Shown here: one piece after another, positions 58,535 through 64,000 of the stretch
Layout: every line of letters starts with the position of its first letter
Position numbering within the stretch: the first letter of the stretch is position 1
NCBI GenBank assembly: GCA_947632595.1
Contig: CANRPY010000005.1
Location: 1 to 64,000 of the forward strand
Direction: 5' to 3'
Length of the DNA stretch: 64,000 nt
Source: an uncultured Bacilli bacterium
GTDB lineage: Bacteria > Bacillota_I > Bacilli_A > RF39 > UBA660
Position numbers and translations under genes: made by a program
The notes under the pieces: generated by a model
What the model saw: only the letters and a program-made list of their open reading frames with translations
What the model was told of the DNA's origin: nothing
Database searches by the model: none

Positions 58535-60629
58535 CTTTTTCTAATTTTAAAATACGATCAAATTGTTTCTTATTATGAAACCTATGAGATATTACAATAA
58601 TTGTTTTTTCTTTTAAATAGGAAAATACATTTTCTAGTATCTTCTTTTCTCTTTGAATATCTACTTGTCCTAATGCTTCATCTAAAATATAAATACTTGT
58701 TTTTCTTAATAGGGATCTTGCTAAAATGATTCTTTGACGTTCTCCACTACTTAGGTTAAATCCATTTTCTTCGATAATGGAATCTAATGTCATGTTTTTA
58801 CTTTTTAACATTTCTTCTACAAAACAAATTTTACAGACTTCTTCTATTTCTTCTTTCTCATATTCTTGATAAAGACAAATATTGTTTTTTACACTATCTT
58901 GAAATAAATATTCATTTCCTGTTACATAAGTAATATTGGCACGAATATTTTGTAGATGATAATGGTTAATATCAATCTTTGCTATTTCAATACAACCATA
59001 TGGGACTTCAATATATCTCATTAGCATTTTCATTAATGTAGATTTACCAGAACCACTTTCTCCACTTAATAAGATTTTTTCTCCTTTCTTAATTTTTAAG
59101 TGTACGTCTTGTAAAATCTGTTTACTCCCTATTTCATACGTAATTCCTTTTAAGATGATATCTCCTTCTAAAAGATAGGGAAGATAAAAATAATTATTTT
59201 GAAATTTTTCTTCCTCTATCATAAATAATTCTTCTATTCTATCTAATGTTATTTTGTAGGATGGATAGTTGCTTATTAGATATAAGATATTCGTAAAACT
59301 ACTTATATAGTATCTAGATAAGGTCTCAAATAAGATTAATGTTCCAAGAGTCATTTTTTCTAGAATAACAGTATAAGTTCCTAGTGCAAATATTACTAGA
59401 TATAAAAGATCATTTATGATTCTTTTTTGGTAAGACTCTTTTTCACATTCTTTTGTGTATTGATAGGTATGCTCTTCTAATGCTTTAAAGTTTAAATCAA
59501 ACTTATCAATAAATCTTTTTTCTAGATGACTTCCTTTGATTGTGTCTACGTTACTGATTCCTTGTACTAAATAGGAATTTGCATTATCTTCTCTTTCTTT
59601 TACTTTTTTTAATTTCTGTTTCTTTTTCTTCTCCTCTATTATCGTTATGATTAATAGGAGTCCTAGAAAGAGATTTATTATGTTTGTTAACTTTTTTTCA
59701 TATTTTAACATGACTAAGAAAAAGGCTATACTTGAAAAAACATCTAAAGTAACTGTTGTAAAAAAAGAGGCAATATAATCTCTAATTTGTCCTAGATCTT
59801 GAAACCTAGATAGAACTTCTCCCGTTGTTCTATTTTTAAAATAGAGATAGGGAAGCAAAAGAATTTGTCGGTAAGTACTTGTCGTTATTTCTAAAGTAAA
59901 AAGACAACTCCATTTATTTAATAAAAGATTTCTTAGACTATTCATGCTATTTCTAAATAGATAAGCTCCTAATAGAAATAGACATATTGGTAATATATTA
60001 TCTGTTACATGGTAGTTAATTGCATACTCTAATAAGTATTTGAAATGAAAAGAGGTTATAATATTTAATAAAAAACAATTGATGGTTAGGAAAATGATGA
60101 ATAAAAATATTTTTTTATTTTCTTGATATTCTTTTTTTAACTGGTGATAAATTACATTCTTTTTTTTCATAATAGGAATTGTCTTTTTTGGCTTTAATAG
60201 TAAATAATGATTCGTTGATAGTAAGTGGTATTCTGCAAAAGAGATGGTTTTTTTGCCTTTTGCAGGATCCATTAAAACCACTTCTTTTTTCTTTGTTCGT
60301 ATCTTATAGATTACGACAAAATGTTTTCTTTTATTGGTTTCTATATGAGCAATACAAGGTAAATTTGTATCTTCTATATCTTCTAATGTTGCTGATACCC
60401 CTTGAGAAGTAAATCCCATTTTTTCTGCTGCTTCTAATAAGTTATATAGAGATACTCCTTCTTTTGTCGTATTTGTTAATTCTCTTAACTTTTCTTTCGG
60501 TACTTCTCCTCCATAAAACCGAATAATCGATAAGAGACAACAAACTCCACAATCTTTCATGCCATCTTGTAATACCACTTTCACTTTCTCTTCTTTCGCC
60601 TCCCATATTATTATTCCGTCTTTTTTCAA
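58506..60629 (-). CDS. Peptidase C39-containing ABC bacteriocin exporter (PCAT); probable true start GTG at 60584
   Basis: VVLQDGMKDCGVCCLLSIIRFYGG...KHFVVIYKI...DPA (C39), GESGSGKSTL, LSSGERQR, IYILDEAL. Confidence 0.95.
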   Translation of the reverse strand: MKKDGIIIWEAKEEKVKVVLQDGMKDCGVCCLLSIIRFYGGEVPKEKLRELTNTTKEGVSLYNLLEAAEKMGFTSQGVSATLEDIEDTNLPCIAHIETNKRKHFVVIYKIRTKKKEVVLMDPAKGKKTISFAEYHLLSTNHYLLLKPKKTIPIMKKKNVIYHQLKKEYQENKKIFLFIIFLTINCFLLNIITSFHFKYLLEYAINYHVTDNILPICLFLLGAYLFRNSMNSLRNLLLNKWSCLFTLEITTSTYRQILLLPYLYFKNRTTGEVLSRFQDLGQIRDYIASFFTTVTLDVFSSIAFFLVMLKYEKKLTNIINLFLGLLLIITIIEEKKKKQKLKKVKEREDNANSYLVQGISNVDTIKGSHLEKRFIDKFDLNFKALEEHTYQYTKECEKESYQKRIINDLLYLVIFALGTYTVILEKMTLGTLILFETLSRYYISSFTNILYLISNYPSYKITLDRIEELFMIEEEKFQNNYFYLPYLLEGDIILKGITYEIGSKQILQDVHLKIKKGEKILLSGESGSGKSTLMKMLMRYIEVPYGCIEIAKIDINHYHLQNIRANITYVTGNEYLFQDSVKNNICLYQEYEKEEIEEVCKICFVEEMLKSKNMTLDSIIEENGFNLSSGERQRIILARSLLRKTSIYILDEALGQVDIQREKKILENVFSYLKEKTIIVISHRFHNKKQFDRILKLEKGVIYENEKL

Positions 60630-60659
60630 ACATTCGGGTAAATTTTTAAAAAAAGCAAA

Positions 60660-60786
60660 AAAAAAAGAAGAGTACTTCTCTTCCGAACAAATTTCGTAAT
60701 TTGTTATTTAATCATGCGCGTGATAATGATTAACGTAACAAATCTTTCATAAAACTTTCGTTTTACTACAACGAAATCTGTTACGT
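60660..60786 (-). ncRNA. Structured leader RNA with alternative hairpins and terminator-like hairpin preceding the bacteriocin operon
   Basis: CGTAACA/TGTTACG enclosing TTTCGTT/AACGAAA; competing ATTTGTTATTTAATCAT/ATGATTAACGTAACAAAT; ACAAATT-TCGT-AATTTGT; then GAAGAG-loop-CTCTTC + T10 on minus strand. Confidence 0.6.
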
Positions 60787-60790
60787 ATCT

Positions 60791-60820
60791 ATCGTACCAT
60801 ATGGTTTCTATTTCAAGCAA
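60791..60820 (-). promoter_or_regulatory. Predicted extended -10 promoter for the bacteriocin operon leader
   Basis: Minus strand TTGCTT - 18 nt - TACGAT with TGG immediately before the -10. Confidence 0.5.
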
Positions 60821-60884
60821 TCTTTTTCGACATTTTTTTTACAATTGACGATATCCTTTACATTTTCCTTTTTTATATAATAAA

Positions 60885-60907
60885 AAACGACTTCAAATAA
60901 GTCGTTT
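60885..60907 (-). terminator. Intrinsic terminator downstream of tRNA-Ala
   Basis: AAACGACTT-atttg-AAGTCGTTTTTT on minus strand. Confidence 0.85.
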
Positions 60908-60918
60908 AGATTACTATA

Positions 60919-60994
60919 TGGTGGAGCATAGCGGGATCGAACCGCTGACCTCCACGGTGCAAACGTGGCGCTCTCCCAGCTGAGCTAATGCCCC
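60919..60994 (-). tRNA. tRNA-Ala (anticodon UGC), CCA encoded
   Basis: GGGGCATTAGCTCAGCTGGGAGAGCGCCACGTTTGCACCGTGGAGGTCAGCGGTTCGATCCCGCTATGCTCCACCA. Confidence 0.98.
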
Positions 60995-61053
60995 ATATTA
61001 CCAATGCTTTTCACACACCAGTAATTGAATTATAGCAAAGCATTTTTTTAGTG

Positions 61054-61827
61054 TCAATAATTTTTATCAAAATTTTCATATTTTTTTAGTAAGTATTCTT
61101 TCTCTTCTAAAACCTTATTTTTGATCATAATTTGATTTTTACGATACCGATAAAAGTTCTTTGGATTTCTTATTTTAATGGTTTTGGAAAAGGTATAATT
61201 TTTTAAAAGTCTTTCTAATAAGAATTTATGAAAATAGAGTTTTTGTTTTAAATCTTCTTTTCGTATTAAAAATAGTAATACGATATAGATTAGGATCATG
61301 TTGATACTTAGTTTTTGATTTAGAAATAATAACAGTATGGTTACTCCATAACTGATCCAAATAGATAATTTGAATGAGATTCGATATGGAAAGAAGACAT
61401 TCATTCCTAAGTTTACTAGTTTCCCTCCATCTAGTGGGTAGATAGGAAGTAAGTTAAATAATAAGATTCCTATATGATATTCTCTTACCAGTTCTTTTTC
61501 TTTCAAAATGTAACATAAAAGAAAATAAGCTAAAAATTGAAATATAGGTCCCATTCCTAGAATAATACTTTCTTTGATTGGGTTTGTATTGATATCCATA
61601 TCTAATTTTGAGATTCCTCCTAAGGGATAGAGGGTAATTTTATCTACTTTAATATGAAGAAATAAGGAAGATAACACATGCCCTAGTTCATGAATGGTAA
61701 TTAGAGTAAATACAATGATAAAGTCCTTATAAGCTCCAATTAGGATAGAGATCAATCCAAAAATAAGAACTAAGGGATCTATTTTAAAGATAGTTTTTGT
61801 AGTCGTAATACTTTCCTTTTTTCTCAA
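61054..61827 (-). CDS. M50 family site-2-protease-like metalloprotease (SpoIVFB-like)
   Basis: TIHELGHVLSSLF HExxH, FNLLPIYPLDGGKL; adjacent to SpoIVFA-like gene and mreCD. Confidence 0.88.
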   Translation of the reverse strand: MRKKESITTTKTIFKIDPLVLIFGLISILIGAYKDFIIVFTLITIHELGHVLSSLFLHIKVDKITLYPLGGISKLDMDINTNPIKESIILGMGPIFQFLAYFLLCYILKEKELVREYHIGILLFNLLPIYPLDGGKLVNLGMNVFFPYRISFKLSIWISYGVTILLLFLNQKLSINMILIYIVLLFLIRKEDLKQKLYFHKFLLERLLKNYTFSKTIKIRNPKNFYRYRKNQIMIKNKVLEEKEYLLKKYENFDKNY

Positions 61828-62335
61828 ATGATACTTGAATTTGATCTTCTACTGCTTCTCCTAATATTTCCCCTTTTTCGATATAGTCATATAATTTATA
61901 TTCTTTTGATTCAATATTTTCATAGATTGCAGATACTCCATCTACTTGTTCTATCATTATTTTCTTTGGTTCTATTAATACAATAATTCCACTTTCTAGA
62001 TTGGGAATTGTCTCTTTTTTTAAGACTGTTAATTTGACTCCTGTTTCTGTTTGTTCTTGTTTTTTGACTTGGAGTTTTTCTTCAAAAACACTTTCTTCTT
62101 TTTTTTCTTCTTTGGTAGAGATATATTTTTGATAGATCTTTCTTGCTTCTGTCATAGGAATACTTTTTTCATAAATATTTTCTTTTAATGTATTTTTCAT
62201 TGTTGGATGCTCTTTTACTAGAATCATTCCTATTAAGAAAAAGATAATTACCCATAAACACTCTTTTATTTTTTTCTTAATATAGGGTTTTAATACTAGT
62301 CTTTCTTTGATTTCTTTTTGTTGCATCTTCCTCAC
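61784..62335 (-). CDS. SpoIVFA-like degenerate M23 membrane protein
   Basis: Single TM; SGIIVLIEPKKIMIEQVDGVSAIYENIESKEYKLYDYIEKGEILGEAVEDQIQVSFEKKGKYYDY; no zinc ligands. Confidence 0.7.
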   Translation of the reverse strand: MRKMQQKEIKERLVLKPYIKKKIKECLWVIIFFLIGMILVKEHPTMKNTLKENIYEKSIPMTEARKIYQKYISTKEEKKEESVFEEKLQVKKQEQTETGVKLTVLKKETIPNLESGIIVLIEPKKIMIEQVDGVSAIYENIESKEYKLYDYIEKGEILGEAVEDQIQVSFEKKGKYYDYKNYL

Positions 62336-62369
62336 CTAATCCATTTTATGTATAAAAAAAATAAGTATT

Positions 62370-62876
62370 CTAATTAATCCTTATTTTCTTATATTTTTCT
62401 GGTATCCAACAAATCATTAACCATAGTAGAATTCCATAGATAAGATTTAGGAATAGACTATGAGATATTTTGTAGAATACTTTTGGAATTGTGACTGGAA
62501 CTACTTGATAGAGAAATAAGATCATTCCTGTTAGAGATTCATATAGGATAATGGTGCTTGTGAATTCTATCAATTTACTTAGGGTATTTTCTCGTAATTT
62601 CTTGTGAATTTGATACAGGATAAAGGTTACTAAGAAAAAGAGTACGGCATTGAAAAATAATAAATTGGTATAAAATAAATCATACAGTAATCCTACTAGG
62701 AAGACTGTTAGAAAGTATTTTTTTTCTTGTTTTCTAAAAAGTGGCATGATAACTATTAGGGATGTTAATGTTAGTAAGGGAGTAAAAAAAGATAAGTGAT
62801 TTGGTAGGTATGGTAAAAAATTGGTTAAGATTCCATCGAATAGGAATGAGATTATGATGATTAAATAAGCTATCAA
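62370..62876 (-). CDS. mreD: Rod shape-determining protein MreD
   Basis: Multi-TM, GLLYDLFYTNLLFFNAVLFFLV; overlaps mreC. Confidence 0.88.
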   Translation of the reverse strand: MIAYLIIIISFLFDGILTNFLPYLPNHLSFFTPLLTLTSLIVIMPLFRKQEKKYFLTVFLVGLLYDLFYTNLLFFNAVLFFLVTFILYQIHKKLRENTLSKLIEFTSTIILYESLTGMILFLYQVVPVTIPKVFYKISHSLFLNLIYGILLWLMICWIPEKYKKIRIN

Positions 62877-63664
62877 TTTTTCACCTTCAATACTGTTACA
62901 TAGTGTATATCATCAAAATTTTGTTTGGTTTTGATTAAGATAATTTTACTTAAGTTATATTTATCTTTTTTGATTTTTTTTACTTCTCCTACATAGATTC
63001 CTGCAGGAAAGAGTTCTCCTAAACCACTTGTTAAAACGGTATCTCCTATATTAATAGGTGTTGTTTGATCTATACCAGATGCGGTAATATACCCTGTTTT
63101 TGAATCAAAACCATTCATAATTGCATAATTATCATGGTCATTTGTTTTTACTGCAACACTTACTTTAAAGTTAATATCATCTGAAGTAATGAGTTTTATT
63201 TCACTAGAGTTTTTATATACTTTTGAGATTTTACCAATTAGTCCATTTTTGGTAATCACTGCCATATTCTCTTCTATTCCTGACTTATATCCTTTATCAA
63301 TGGTTATTGTATTAAACCAATAACTCTTATTTCTAGATAATATGGTTGCATTTACTGGGTCATATTCTGTTAAGGTTCGATTGAGTTCTAAAACATCTTT
63401 TAATTCTTCGATTTCTTTTTGTAAAGAAGAATTTACATTTTTTTGAATGACATAACTCTCATTTTGATTTTTTCCTTTTTCTTTGTTTAAAGAAGTAAAT
63501 GGCATCATTACTATTTTATCGATTCCCATTGATATATTTTTTAAAATATTATTTTTATTATCGCCATTTCTATTTGTTAATAAAGAAATACTTACTAGAA
63601 TCCATAGAATGACTCCTATTAGGATTCCCTGGTATATTTTTTTTTGTTTCTTCTTCTTATTCAT
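62873..63664 (-). CDS. mreC: Rod shape-determining protein MreC
   Basis: TM + coiled coil, ATILSRNKSYWFNTITIDKGYKSGIEENMAVITKNGLIGKI, DTVLTSGLGELFPAGIYVGEV. Confidence 0.95.
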   Translation of the reverse strand: MNKKKKQKKIYQGILIGVILWILVSISLLTNRNGDNKNNILKNISMGIDKIVMMPFTSLNKEKGKNQNESYVIQKNVNSSLQKEIEELKDVLELNRTLTEYDPVNATILSRNKSYWFNTITIDKGYKSGIEENMAVITKNGLIGKISKVYKNSSEIKLITSDDINFKVSVAVKTNDHDNYAIMNGFDSKTGYITASGIDQTTPINIGDTVLTSGLGELFPAGIYVGEVKKIKKDKYNLSKIILIKTKQNFDDIHYVTVLKVKN

Positions 63665-63707
63665 ATTATCATCTCACCTTTTATTATAGTATAAAACCCC
63701 TCTTCCT

Positions 63708-64000
63708 TCAATTCTTTAATTTGTTTGCTTCATAAAAACTATAGTAATTGTTTTCTCCTATAATCATATGATCAATGATAGGAATTCCTTGTATATTCCC
63801 CGTTTCCATTAACGCTTTTGTAAATTCTATATCTTGAATGCTTGGTTTGGTATCATTTGATGGATGGTTATGAAGGCATATGATACTTGAGGCACTTACT
63901 TTATAGGCTTCTTTAAAGATTTCTCTTGTATGGGTTATGGATGAGTTTACTGTTCCTAAAAAGATTAGTTTTCTCTCTATTAGTTCTTGTTTGGTATTTA
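63708..64000 (-). CDS. radC: RadC/JAB-domain protein, truncated by the window edge
   Basis: Minus strand translates ...LIFLGTVNSSITHTREIFKEAYKVSASSIICLHNHPSNDTKPS...TGNIQGIPIIDHMIIGENNYYSFYE. Confidence 0.93.
   Translation of the reverse strand, partial: NTKQELIERKLIFLGTVNSSITHTREIFKEAYKVSASSIICLHNHPSNDTKPSIQDIEFTKALMETGNIQGIPIIDHMIIGENNYYSFYEANKLKN

Noticed and set aside
60841-60890. Plus-strand promoter TTGACG ... TATAAT
   Set aside because: Spacer is about 25 nt, too long, and there is no plus-strand gene downstream; the region is better explained by the tRNA terminator and minus-strand leader.
57600-60994. Bacteriocin operon as a mobile element integrated at the tRNA-Ala 3' end
   Set aside because: The operon lies just past the tRNA 3' end, but I found no copy of the tRNA 3' sequence near 57600-57670, no integrase and no transposase.
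1-64000. CRISPR arrays, rRNA genes, prophage or transposase genes
   Set aside because: No regularly spaced repeats, rRNA-like segments, integrases, phage structural genes or transposases were seen on either strand.
1-64000. Alternative genetic code (TGA = Trp), as in Mycoplasma-like lineages
   Set aside because: TGA is used as a stop (e.g. peptide A, radC) and Trp is encoded by TGG in conserved positions, so the standard bacterial code fits.

Overview
The window is a low-GC, Firmicutes-like chromosomal segment, almost entirely coding and mostly on the minus strand. The gene set looks like a reduced, uncultured Bacilli/Mollicutes-type lineage, but that assignment is inference. Housekeeping blocks recognised: trmK-rpoD-dnaG, thrS behind a T-box, dnaI/comEC/comEA, ftsW, def, smc, pnp-rpsO, rimP-nusA-ylxR-infB-rbfA, truB, polC, recO-yqzL-era-cdd-dgkA-ybeY, yqfD-yqfC, yqeY-rpsU, tRNA-Ala, spoIVFB/FA-like, mreD/mreC and radC.

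The strongest candidate for an undescribed system is a compact operon at 57667-60820 (minus). It has its own promoter, a leader RNA with mutually exclusive hairpins and a terminator-like hairpin, a C39-peptidase ABC exporter, and a 135-aa membrane accessory protein. These are followed by two double-glycine-leader peptides, both with GxxxG motifs and a single C-terminal Cys, and a 52-aa hydrophobic putative immunity protein. Peptide A and the immunity ORF are absent from the supplied ORF track.

Other notable observations: an in-frame VanY(M15)-TruB fusion; a J-domain/TM/LysM protein; an RNB ribonuclease with a helical N-terminus and no S1 domain next to dnaI; a membrane-anchored EIIB-like domain that has lost its phospho-cysteine; a TGS-less ThrRS; a RimP with only its N-terminal domain; and a class-B-like sortase beside candidate substrates with variant sorting signals. 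All family calls come from reading motifs by eye; no database search was run.
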